Positions 27,211-35,082 of a stretch of 64,000 nucleotides of DNA are shown one piece after another. Under the pieces are notes generated by a model, which saw only the letters and a list, made by a program, of their open reading frames with translations, ran no database searches and was not told the origin of the DNA. How positions within the stretch are numbered: position 1 is the first letter of the stretch; each line of letters begins with the position of its first letter. The stretch is taken from contig JBFHWF010000003.1 of NCBI GenBank assembly GCA_041589175.1, forward strand, positions 13,119 through 77,118, written 5' to 3'. A program made the translations under genes and the position numbers. The stretch comes from SZUA-229 sp041589175 (lineage in GTDB: Bacteria; Pseudomonadota; Gammaproteobacteria; SZUA-229).

Positions 27211-27648
27211 CTAGTAGCCCGGTGTATTTTTGTCGACCCAGCGATGGCCTTCCTCAAGGCCTTCCTTCTTCCAGAAGGGGGCCCGGGATTTAAGTTCTTC
27301 CATCAGGTAGCGACAGGCTTCAAAGGCCGCCTTGCGATGTGCTGACCAGGCTACGGTGAGGACAATTGGCTCGTTGGGTTCGATCTTGCCTACGCGGTGA
27401 AGAATCAGACAGTCGAGCAGCTCCCAGCGTTCGATGGCTTCGGTGCAGATCTTTTCCAGGTGTTGTTCAGTCATTCCCGGGTAGTGTTCCAGTGTCATGG
27501 AAGTGACATTATCACCCTGATTAAAGTCGCGCATCGTTCCCACGAAGCTGGCGGTGGCGCCATACTTGCCGGCTTCCAGGCGGGTTGTCTGGTAGCTCTG
27601 AGTTTCGTGCCAGGGGTCAAAGGGCGTAGTGCGTATCTCAGCTGGCAT
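27211..27648 (-). CDS. moaE: Molybdopterin synthase catalytic subunit
   Basis: MoaE forms molybdopterin from cyclic pyranopterin monophosphate, using the thiocarboxylate of MoaD. From the ATG at 27648 it is 145 residues, the family length; GGAGGT just upstream supports this start, and a longer frame from 27768 lies inside moaD. Family motifs are GATASFVGTMRDFN, LEHYPGMTEQ, HRVG and the active-site region WSAHRKAAFEACRYLMEELKSRAPFWKKE. It overlaps the end of moaD by 11 bases. Downstream degQ converges. Confidence 0.95.
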   Translation of the reverse strand: MPAEIRTTPFDPWHETQSYQTTRLEAGKYGATASFVGTMRDFNQGDNVTSMTLEHYPGMTEQHLEKICTEAIERWELLDCLILHRVGKIEPNEPIVLTVAWSAHRKAAFEACRYLMEELKSRAPFWKKEGLEEGHRWVDKNTPGY

Positions 27649-27877
27649 GACTACCTCCGGTAACCGGTGGAAAAAAGGCAACTTCGTTGCCATCAGCAAC
27701 AGGGGCCTGTGGATCGACATACTCCATGTTGACCGCGCACAGGGTGTTTGAGGGCATCGCCATACCATTGGTGGCCTGTTCCCAGCAGTCCTGAACCGTG
27801 CTGGCAGAATCCAGCTGGATTTCGTCTTTTCCTACCTGCTCTCGCAGGCGAGCGAAAAACTTAACGTGAATGCTCAT
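27638..27877 (-). CDS. moaD: Molybdopterin synthase sulfur carrier subunit with C-terminal tail
   Basis: MoaD is the ubiquitin-like small subunit of molybdopterin synthase; its C-terminal Gly-Gly is adenylated by MoeB and converted to a thiocarboxylate. The 79 residues show the beta-grasp fold, with VKFFARLREQVG at the start and NEVAFFPPVTGG near the end. In this gene G74-G75 is followed by four more residues (SHAS) before the stop; the normal protein ends at Gly-Gly. The extra codons overlap the moaE ribosome-binding site and start. As read, the protein could not be activated without trimming. moaDE is divergent from moaC. Confidence 0.9.
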   Translation of the reverse strand: MSIHVKFFARLREQVGKDEIQLDSASTVQDCWEQATNGMAMPSNTLCAVNMEYVDPQAPVADGNEVAFFPPVTGGSHAS

Positions 27878-27938
27878 TCTAAAATTCCTGGCCTTTTGTT
27901 ACGCTACAGGCCCGTCAATAGAGATACAGGCACTGATT

Positions 27939-28421
27939 ATGACTGACAAGTTAACCCATTTTAACGCATCGGGCGAAGCACATATGGTGGATGTAGGTGA
28001 TAAGAGTATCACACGCCGCCGCGCCGTGGCGGAGGGCGAGATTATCATGTTGCCGGAAACACTGGAACTCATCCAGCAGGGTAACCATAAGAAAGGCGAT
28101 GTGCTGGGCATTGCACGGGTTGCGGGAATTATGGCGGCCAAGAAGACGTCAGACCTGATTCCCCTCTGCCATCCACTGGCACTGACCCATGTGGATATCC
28201 AGCTGGAGCCGGATGCGGCGCTACCCGGGGTACGCTGTGAAGTCACTGTGGAGTGCAAGGGCAATACCGGTGTGGAAATGGAGGCTCTGACAGCGGTACA
28301 GGTTAGCTTACTGACGATTTATGACATGTGTAAGGCCGTGGACAGAGGTATGCATATGGAGCGGGTGGGCCTATTGCACAAGTCCGGTGGCAAGTCGGGG
28401 AACTGGTCGAAGCGTGACTGA
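27939..28421 (+). CDS. moaC: Cyclic pyranopterin monophosphate synthase
   Basis: MoaC, with MoaA, converts GTP to cyclic pyranopterin monophosphate in the first step of molybdenum cofactor synthesis. From the ATG at 27939 it is 160 residues, the usual length, starting LTHFNASGEAHMVDV; a longer frame from 27870 overlaps divergent moaD and is unlikely. Conserved segments are KGDVLGIARVAGIMAAKKT, LIPLCHPLALTHVD and TGVEMEALTAVQVSLLTIYDMCKA. The only other moa genes in the window are moaD and moaE, so moaA, moeA and mog must be elsewhere. Confidence 0.96.
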   Translation: MTDKLTHFNASGEAHMVDVGDKSITRRRAVAEGEIIMLPETLELIQQGNHKKGDVLGIARVAGIMAAKKTSDLIPLCHPLALTHVDIQLEPDAALPGVRCEVTVECKGNTGVEMEALTAVQVSLLTIYDMCKAVDRGMHMERVGLLHKSGGKSGNWSKRD

Positions 28422-28571
28422 TGGTGAAGTGTAGGTGTTCGGGGTGTTTTTATGAATTACCGTCAGAGCTATCAATAAAGGAATAAACTGATTTTCTGCT
28501 GCGTCCTGTGTAGAGGCGTGTGAAATCACGCTGCATTGACTAATGCGTTAATGACTCAGAGGAGCAGGAAC

Positions 28572-29534
28572 ATGCTTAAAAAAATACGACTAATGGTGCT
28601 GCTGGCGCTGTTAGTGTCACATCTGCAGGTTTCCTATGCCTCAGACAAGGACGCAGGGCATACTCATGACTATCGGAGCTTCCACGCTAACGGTCATATC
28701 GACTATGGCAAGATTTCAGACTCGTACAGCGCGGATCTTGTCATGTACCTGGCGGGTAATCAGTTTATGGTGATGCGGGAGCTCATTCAGGATTTCCTCT
28801 CCAGGCATCCGGATATAAACACGGTGTATGTCGAAACCATACCGCCGGGGCAGATACTTAAAGGGCAGATTCTCAAGCAGGGCAAAATTAATGGTGAAAA
28901 AACCGCACGTAACCCGGATCTGTATGCCAGTGTAAATCTGGGGCATTTGCAGAAGCTTAAGAAAAACAAGCTGATGCAGGATTACATGGTGTATACCCAT
29001 AACAAGCTGGAGTTAATGGTCGCAAAGGGGAATCCGAAGAATATTCGCGGTGCTAATGATCTCGCTCGAGACGACCTGGTTCAGTCACATCCCAACCCGC
29101 TCACAGAGGGAATATTCAAGTTCTACGGTAGCGACATGCTGAAAGAGCTCGGTCTGTATGACAAGGTAACCAATGGGAAAAAATGCAAGGCTTGCTGGGC
29201 AGTAGAAGGCAAAACATGGTTTACCGAGCGTCACCACCGTGAGACACCACATCGCATCGAGAACAATTTGGCGGATGTGGGGATTGTCTGGACGACGGAG
29301 GTGAAACACGCGCAGGCAGAAAACCGGCAGGTGGAAGGCGTGAGTATCGCCCCACCATTTAATATGTCACATCGTGTAGGTTATGCTATTGGTAAGCTGT
29401 CGACCGGGCGCAATGCAAAAAATTCAGATGCCTACATGGCCTACCTGGCGAGCGAGGCGGCACAGGATATTTATGCACGATACGGTTTTGTAAAAGCCAG
29501 TGCGGATGAGCTGAAGATTCGCCCGATTCCATAG
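28572..29534 (+). CDS. Periplasmic substrate-binding protein, ModA-like
   Basis: A 320-residue exported binding protein. The ATG at 28572 follows GAGGAGCAGG and gives a good signal peptide (about residues 1-23). The mature part has the periplasmic binding protein type II pattern (SADLVMYLAGNQF, NPDLYASVNLGHL, LMVAKGNPKNIRGANDL, ADVGIVWTTEVKHA), closest to extracellular molybdate/tungstate-type binders. Odd features are a His-rich mature N-terminus (HTHDYRSFHANGH) and a CxxC pair, C205 and C208 (KKCKACW), absent from ordinary ModA. No permease or ATPase gene is near. Its place beside moaC suggests an oxyanion or metal ligand; this is inference. Confidence 0.75.
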   Translation: MLKKIRLMVLLALLVSHLQVSYASDKDAGHTHDYRSFHANGHIDYGKISDSYSADLVMYLAGNQFMVMRELIQDFLSRHPDINTVYVETIPPGQILKGQILKQGKINGEKTARNPDLYASVNLGHLQKLKKNKLMQDYMVYTHNKLELMVAKGNPKNIRGANDLARDDLVQSHPNPLTEGIFKFYGSDMLKELGLYDKVTNGKKCKACWAVEGKTWFTERHHRETPHRIENNLADVGIVWTTEVKHAQAENRQVEGVSIAPPFNMSHRVGYAIGKLSTGRNAKNSDAYMAYLASEAAQDIYARYGFVKASADELKIRPIP

Positions 29535-29557
29535 GCAGGCTAGCCATGCTTGATGTG

Positions 29558-29580
29558 TGGGCTTGCTCATTGCAAGCCCA
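29558..29580. terminator. Hairpin between convergent genes, weak terminator candidate
   Basis: A perfect 9-bp inverted repeat, TGGGCTTGC/GCAAGCCCA with a 5-base loop, lies 24 bases after the binding-protein stop and before the end of the convergent DUF2333 gene. No T-tract follows on either strand, so intrinsic termination is uncertain. Confidence 0.35.
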
Positions 29581-29602
29581 AACTAGAAGGGCTGTTGTTG
29601 CG

Positions 29603-30664
29603 CTACCCTCTGGCAAGCAACTGTCGCAGGTCGATAACAGCCGCATTGGCACGAGAAATATAATTTGCCATGACCAGTGAGTGATTGGCAAACATACCAA
29701 AGCCGCCACCATTAAGGATGACAGGGCTCCAGACCGTTTCCTGTGTGGCCTCCAGTTCACGAATAATCTGTTGCAGGCTGACGCGTGCGTTTTTCTTTTT
29801 CAATACTTCGGCAAAATCAGTTTCCACGGCTTTGAGCAGATGGCGTAATGCCCAGGCACTGCCACGGGCTTCATAAAAAACATCGTCGATCTGTAACCAC
29901 GGCGTTTTAACCTGTAGCTGTTGCTGTGCCGGTGTGGATTGCATGGCATCAGGATCACCGGCCAGATCGGTGTTCAGGCGCTCCTGTCCAACGCTGGCAC
30001 TGAGACGTTGCGACAGACTCCCCAGTCGTTTGGAGACCAGCCCAAGCCATTCATTAAGATTATCTGCGCGGGCATAAAACTGTGCGTCCTGATCGTTATC
30101 GTCGGTGATGCGTTGCAAGTAGCTATACAGGGCTTTAATGGCTTTACGGTATTCAGACTCGGCGGCAGGAAGCATCCAGGATTCTGAATCGATACGTAGC
30201 TGGTTTTCGGCAGCCACCATGTCTTTGTCTTCGATCGACTGTGACTGTGAACGGGTAAAGTCATTGCGCATCACCAGTGCCATGTCACGAATTTGTGATA
30301 GCACACCAAACTCCCAGTTGGGGATGTTGTCCATAAAGATGCCGGGGGGCGTCATGTCATTCGACAGGTAACCGCCAGGTTTATCGAGAATGCTCTCGGC
30401 GGTGATAATCAGGGTAGCTGTGGTGAGGTAGCCTGTGGACATGGTTTCGCCACGCTGGCTGGATAATGCGTGGGCCGATTCGAGTGGCTCAAATGAATCT
30501 ATCTCATTATTCCAGTAAAAACCCAGTGCCAGTTGCACTAGAATGAAAAGCAGTATGAGTGGTGTCGCAATTTTAGTGATTTTACTGCTGTTTGCAGAAC
30601 TGGATGCACCCGGCAGGCGTCGCAGGTTATCATAGGCATCGAATACATGATCGAGTAGTTTCAT
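29603..30664 (-). CDS. DUF2333 family protein
   Basis: A 353-residue protein of unknown function in the DUF2333 family. It has one membrane anchor near residues 30-50 (IATPLILLFILVQLALGFYW) and a large, mainly helical domain that is probably periplasmic. Recognisable segments are GYLTTATLIITAESILDKPGG, MPP-type NDMTPPGIFMDNIPNWEFG and the closing GGGFGMFANHSLVMANYISRANAAVIDLRQLL. No catalytic motif is seen. It is divergent from the asmA-like gene across about 105 bases, which may reflect a shared envelope role. Confidence 0.85.
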   Translation of the reverse strand: MKLLDHVFDAYDNLRRLPGASSSANSSKITKIATPLILLFILVQLALGFYWNNEIDSFEPLESAHALSSQRGETMSTGYLTTATLIITAESILDKPGGYLSNDMTPPGIFMDNIPNWEFGVLSQIRDMALVMRNDFTRSQSQSIEDKDMVAAENQLRIDSESWMLPAAESEYRKAIKALYSYLQRITDDNDQDAQFYARADNLNEWLGLVSKRLGSLSQRLSASVGQERLNTDLAGDPDAMQSTPAQQQLQVKTPWLQIDDVFYEARGSAWALRHLLKAVETDFAEVLKKKNARVSLQQIIRELEATQETVWSPVILNGGGFGMFANHSLVMANYISRANAAVIDLRQLLARG

Positions 30665-30769
30665 ATCAGTCCCTGGGTCTTTGTGATTGTAGCTTGTCGC
30701 TGGTTCGACCTGGCGTTAGCAGATTCTGGGTTAAACGTAATTAACCATTGTAGCTGTTCGGAGAACAGA

Positions 30770-33010
30770 ATGAAATTTCTTAAAATTGGTTTACTTGGTA
30801 TCGGTGCATTTGCTCTGGTCCTGCTGATGTCTCTGGTGATATTTGCAGTGACGTTTGATGCAAACGATTATCGTCCGCAGATTCAGGCCCAGGTGGAGAA
30901 GGCGACAGGTCGCACATTTGAGGTGGCAGATATCAAGCCTTCAATTTTTCCCTGGGTTGGTATCGAACTACAACAGCTATCTCTTGGGAATGCCAGAGGT
31001 TTTACAAACACACAGATGGTTTCTATCGAGAAACTGGATGTAAAAATAGAAATGCTGCCGCTCATTAAGCAGTCGATTCATATCGATACCTTGCGTGTTC
31101 ATGGCATGACATTAAACCTGGGTAAAAATGCACAGGGCATCAGTAACTGGGCGGATATGCTGGAGCCGTCTTCACAGGAAACTGAAGATCGTGCAAATCA
31201 GGAAGCACCGACTGAGCCAGGCAGAAGTGATGATGAGCCTGGGTTTGACCCGCTTGCCGCATTGCTGGTAAATGGAATTGAAATACGAGATGCCAGTATA
31301 CAATGGCATGATCAGCAGGCGGGGCAGAAAGTACAGGTTGCGCCGCTGAATTTTGAAACTGGAGCCATTCAGCTCGATACCCCGGTACCGCTTAAGCTGA
31401 CCGCGTTCATTGAATCCAGTGCTCCCGAGGCGAAAGCCGAAGTCCAGCTGGATACGAATCTTAAAATACAGGCAGGTATGCAACAGCTAAGTCTGCAAAA
31501 CCTGAAGCTTCAGCTCGATGCGAACAGTGGCTTGGTACCCGGTGGTGCAGCGCAGTTAGTCTTTGAGGCATCGGCCAGTGTTGATATGCAGAACAAGCTT
31601 GTTACGCTGCCAAATTACACATTGAAAACATTCGGCCTGAACATGCAGGGCAATGCAACGCTTAGCGATTTTGCAAACCCTTCAGGGCAGCTGGAAATAC
31701 AGCCATTTAATGCTCGTCAGCTGGCACAGAAGCTGGGTATCGTATTGCCGCCAATGCAATCCGCAACGGCGTTACAGACAGCAGCGATTAAGCTGGACTT
31801 TGCAATGACGCCAGCGGCGCTGGCTATTCATCCGCTAGCGATCAAACTGGATGCGTCGACCCTGACAGGGCGCGTTGATATCAAACCCTTATCCCCGGCA
31901 GGTATTCGCTATGATCTGAAGATGGATCAGATCACACTGGACGATTACATGCCGCCGGCTGTTGAGGCGGAAACGACAGACTCTGCACCGGCTGCCAATA
32001 TCGAGTCCACACAGTCTGCTGGTGCAGCTGAACAGGATATTGCAATTGAATTACCGGTTGAGCTTATTCGGAGCCTGAATGTTGCGGGTCAGCTAAACAT
32101 CGGTTCGATTCAGCTAAAGGGGCAGTCGTTAAGTCAGTTTGTCATGCAGACGAAAGTTAGCGACGGAGTCGTCAATATATCTGAACTCACTGCGCAGCTG
32201 CTGGAGGGGCATTTGCAGAGTCAGCTACGCGCAGATGTGCGACAGGAAATACCAAAATATACGGTTAGCCTGCAGGCAAAAGGCCTGAGGGCAGATTCAC
32301 TGGTGACGCCGATATTACAGGAGCTGAGTGGTGAAGAAGCGGTAACCTTGCGCGGGGCAACGGATTTTGATGCGTCGATTAACACCAGGGGCGTCATGTT
32401 AAAACAGTTAAAAGCCAATACGAATGGAGAGCTGAAGCTGAACGTGGGTAAGGCAGAAATTACCGGGGTCGATGCGGAGTACTTTGTGCGTAAGGCGGTG
32501 GCAGGCTATCTGGAAGGTAAAGGGCAGGATGCAACACTGCTGCGCAGTGCCTACCAGCCAAAGGAAACGACGGCGCTTCGTGTGGCACGTGCTTCGGCAC
32601 AGATTCGTCAGGGTGTGGTCACTAACAATGACCTGTTGTTAGAGGCATCTCGATTTAAAGTGAGTGGTGCAGGTACGGTTGTGTTACACGAAGAAACCAT
32701 CGATTACCGAATGATCGTCGACCTTAACCCCGCATCTACAAATACTTCGGTGGAGAAGTTGCTGGATGTTCCCGTTCCGGTAAAAATCAGAGGTCGTTTT
32801 AATCAGCCAGACATCGGAATTGATAAGGGCGACTGGCTGAAGAATATTGCTCGGGCTAGCACCGCTCAGAAAACACAGGAAATCAAACAGCAGGCCGAGC
32901 AGAAAGTCGAACAGAAAGTTGAGCAGAAAAAGTCTGAGATAGATCAGAAAGTGGAAGAGAAAAAAGAAGAGCTCAAGGAAAAACTCTTCAAAGGACTGTT
33001 TGGGCGTTAG
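30770..33010 (+). CDS. AsmA family protein
   Basis: A 746-residue inner-membrane-anchored protein of the AsmA group, bridge-like proteins thought to influence outer membrane lipid supply. The ATG at 30770 places a membrane segment at about 5-28 (IGLLGIGAFALVLLMSLVIFAV), followed by the AsmA start FDANDYRPQIQAQVEKATGR and LRVHGMTLNLGKNAQGISNW. The C-terminal AsmA_2 region ends VPVKIRGRFNQPDIGID. The last 50 residues are a highly charged Lys/Glu/Gln helix with short repeats (EQKVEQKVEQKK). The mutY gene follows immediately. Confidence 0.92.
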   Translation: MKFLKIGLLGIGAFALVLLMSLVIFAVTFDANDYRPQIQAQVEKATGRTFEVADIKPSIFPWVGIELQQLSLGNARGFTNTQMVSIEKLDVKIEMLPLIKQSIHIDTLRVHGMTLNLGKNAQGISNWADMLEPSSQETEDRANQEAPTEPGRSDDEPGFDPLAALLVNGIEIRDASIQWHDQQAGQKVQVAPLNFETGAIQLDTPVPLKLTAFIESSAPEAKAEVQLDTNLKIQAGMQQLSLQNLKLQLDANSGLVPGGAAQLVFEASASVDMQNKLVTLPNYTLKTFGLNMQGNATLSDFANPSGQLEIQPFNARQLAQKLGIVLPPMQSATALQTAAIKLDFAMTPAALAIHPLAIKLDASTLTGRVDIKPLSPAGIRYDLKMDQITLDDYMPPAVEAETTDSAPAANIESTQSAGAAEQDIAIELPVELIRSLNVAGQLNIGSIQLKGQSLSQFVMQTKVSDGVVNISELTAQLLEGHLQSQLRADVRQEIPKYTVSLQAKGLRADSLVTPILQELSGEEAVTLRGATDFDASINTRGVMLKQLKANTNGELKLNVGKAEITGVDAEYFVRKAVAGYLEGKGQDATLLRSAYQPKETTALRVARASAQIRQGVVTNNDLLLEASRFKVSGAGTVVLHEETIDYRMIVDLNPASTNTSVEKLLDVPVPVKIRGRFNQPDIGIDKGDWLKNIARASTAQKTQEIKQQAEQKVEQKVEQKKSEIDQKVEEKKEELKEKLFKGLFGR

Positions 33011-33012
33011 TG

Positions 33013-34077
33013 ATGGTGGTCGATGTTTCTGCGGCTATTTTAGGCTGGTACGACAAACAGGGTCGTAAAGACTTGCCCTGGCAACACCCGCGCACTGCGT
33101 ATCGTGTATGGGTGTCTGAAATCATGTTGCAGCAGACCCAGGTGAAAACGGTGATTCCGTATTTCGAACGCTTTATGCAACGCTTTGAAAGCATCGACAT
33201 GCTGGCCAGTGCCGAAGATGATGAGGTCATGCATTACTGGTCGGGGCTGGGTTATTACGCCAGGGCCAGAAATCTGCACCGTGCTGCCAGGGTGATTCGG
33301 GATGAATACGGAGGCAAGTTTCCCACTGAGTTCGATGATGTTCTTGCCTTACCGGGTATCGGTCGCTCGACCGCCGGTGCAATTCTTGCGCAGGCGATGG
33401 GCCAGCGACATGCCATTCTGGATGGCAACGTCAAACGGGTACTGGCGCGTTTTCATGGCGTACATGGCTGGACAGGGCAGCAGACGGTACAGAAGCAGCT
33501 ATGGCAGTATGCCGAGGCACATACGCCGAGTCATCGGCTGGCGGATTACACGCAGGGTATTATGGATCTTGGAGCCACTGTCTGTCGACGCGGTAAACCT
33601 GACTGTGAGTCATGTCCGTTGCAGGTCGACTGCGTCGCGTTTGCGACAGACCAGGTGGCCCTGTTACCAACACCAAAGCCCAGAAAAGACCTGCCCGTAC
33701 GCAGGGTGCGTATGTTGTTGTTGCACCATAAGGCGCAGGTGTTGCTTGAGAAACGACCGCCCAGCGGTATCTGGGGTGGGCTATGGAGCCTTCCCGAGAT
33801 GGATCTGGAGGATCCTGTCGATGACTGGTGTCAGCAGCAGTTACAGCTTCCTGTGGGGGCGTTCAGCGAGCAGCCGGTCATGCGTCATACCTTCAGTCAT
33901 TTTCATCTGGATATCACGCCCTGTCTGGTTGAGGTCAAAAACCCCAGTCAATGTGTGATGGAAGCCGAGCGCAGAGTCTGGTATAAAGCGAGCCATAATG
34001 ATCAGTCACAGCAGGCCCTCGGCCTGGCCGCGCCGGTCAATACACTGATTAACCGATTTATCGAGGAGAAGCCATGA
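33013..34077 (+). CDS. mutY: A/G-specific adenine glycosylase
   Basis: MutY removes adenine mispaired with 8-oxoguanine. It has 354 residues (E. coli 350). The catalytic Glu is in SEIMLQQTQV and the helix-hairpin-helix with catalytic Asp is LPGIGRSTAGAIL to ILDGNVKRVL. The [4Fe-4S] ligands follow the C-x6-C-x2-C-x5-C pattern in CRRGKPDCESCPLQVDC. The C-terminal third is the NUDIX-like 8-oxoG recognition domain (EKRPPSGIWGGLWSLPE). The ATG at 33013 lies two bases after the asmA stop codon; yggX overlaps the end by four bases. Confidence 0.96.
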   Translation: MVVDVSAAILGWYDKQGRKDLPWQHPRTAYRVWVSEIMLQQTQVKTVIPYFERFMQRFESIDMLASAEDDEVMHYWSGLGYYARARNLHRAARVIRDEYGGKFPTEFDDVLALPGIGRSTAGAILAQAMGQRHAILDGNVKRVLARFHGVHGWTGQQTVQKQLWQYAEAHTPSHRLADYTQGIMDLGATVCRRGKPDCESCPLQVDCVAFATDQVALLPTPKPRKDLPVRRVRMLLLHHKAQVLLEKRPPSGIWGGLWSLPEMDLEDPVDDWCQQQLQLPVGAFSEQPVMRHTFSHFHLDITPCLVEVKNPSQCVMEAERRVWYKASHNDQSQQALGLAAPVNTLINRFIEEKP

Positions 34078-34349
34078 GTCGTATGGTGCAATGCGTCAAA
34101 CTGGGACGCGAAGCAGAAGGTCTTGAACGCCCAACCTATCCGGGCGAGCTGGGGCAGCGTATCTACAACAGTGTTTCCAAGGAAGCCTGGGCCGAGTGGC
34201 TCAAGCACCAGACCATGCTGATCAATGAGTATCGCCTGACACCGGTAGAGCCTAAGGCGCGTAAGTTCCTGGAAGAGCAGATGGAAAAATTCTTCTTCAG
34301 TGAAGAAGGCAGTGAAGCACCGAAAGAGTTTGTGCCTCCCTCAAGCTAA
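34074..34349 (+). CDS. yggX: Fe(2+)-trafficking / oxidative damage protection protein
   Basis: A 91-residue YggX protein, linked in enterobacteria to protection of iron-sulfur proteins from oxidants. The family sequence is clear: MVQCVKLGREAEGLERPTYPGELGQ at the start (with the conserved Cys), then EAWAEWLKHQTMLINEYRL and EEQMEKFFF. The gene overlaps mutY by four bases (ATGA), the standard gammaproteobacterial pairing. Confidence 0.96.
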   Translation: MSRMVQCVKLGREAEGLERPTYPGELGQRIYNSVSKEAWAEWLKHQTMLINEYRLTPVEPKARKFLEEQMEKFFFSEEGSEAPKEFVPPSS

Positions 34350-34429
34350 GCGTATTGACTCCATAACGAGTCATTTAGAGTCATTTAAACGCCTTTTCGA
34401 CGAAAATTCGTCTTGATAGTGAATAGGGC

Positions 34430-34459
34430 TTGACTCTCTCTGCATGAACGGCTTTAATA
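34430..34459 (+). promoter_or_regulatory. Predicted promoter of tRNA-Phe with GC-rich discriminator
   Basis: A -35 element TTGACT (34430-34435) is separated by 18 bases from a -10 element TTAATA (34454-34459). The bases after it (CGCGCTCCC) are GC-rich, as in stringently controlled stable-RNA promoters. Transcription would start near 34466, leaving a leader of roughly 65 bases before the tRNA. Prediction by eye. Confidence 0.6.
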
Positions 34460-34531
34460 CGCGCTCCCTGATTCAGGCATTCGTCTTCAGGGAAGCGTGA
34501 TACCCACATGCACTTCAATAAGTGACACAAG

Positions 34532-34607
<76 letters not shown>

Positions 34608-34670
34608 CTTCTCAAAGTTTTCCCGTTTTAAAAAGACAGGCTAAGGCCACGAGACTCGACCCGAATCGAA

Positions 34671-34770
34671 CTGCGTGCAGTGCGATTGCTCGGCACATCC
34701 ATGTGCCTCGGCCTGACGGCCCATGGGTTAATAAAGCTAACCCATGTCCAAATGGGCTTCCTGCCCATTT
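34671..34770 (+). ncRNA. Candidate structured RNA segment in repeat unit 1
   Basis: Five successive inverted repeats: CTGC/GCAG (34671-34680), GGCACAT/ATGTGCC (34692-34707), GGCC/GGCC (34710-34721), CATGGGTTA/TAACCCATG (34722-34746) and AAATGGGC/GCCCATTT (34750-34770). The same series recurs 182 bases later. One difference (A to G at 34697/34879) keeps a G-U pair. No protein-coding evidence. A functional RNA released from the tRNA transcript is an inference. Confidence 0.5.
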
Positions 34771-34852
34771 AGTCTGCCCCCGGCCACCACTTCTTATTAT
34801 TTTCCCATTTTAGAAAGACAGGCTAAGGTTACGAGACTCGACCCGAATCGAA

Positions 34853-34952
34853 CTGCATGCAGCTCGATTGCTCGGCACGTCCATGTGCCTCGGCCTGACG
34901 GCCCATGGGTTAATAAAGCTAACCCATGTCCAAATGGGCTTCCTGCCCATTT
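34853..34952 (+). ncRNA. Candidate structured RNA segment in repeat unit 2
   Basis: The second copy of the hairpin series seen in unit 1: CTGC/GCAG at 34853-34862, GGCACGT/ATGTGCC at 34874-34889, then the GGCC, CATGGGTTA and AAATGGGC hairpins. The stretch from the second hairpin to the next tRNA tail is identical to unit 1 apart from the G-U preserving change. Function unknown. Confidence 0.5.
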
Positions 34953-35082
34953 AGTTTGCCCCGGCCACCACTTCTCAATAGCTCCGATTTTAGAAAGATC
35001 GGCTTAGGCTGTGAGATCTGCCCTGAATCGAACTGCTTGCCGTTGTGCGCGCCTCTCAGGGCTTTGCTATATATAAGGGTAT

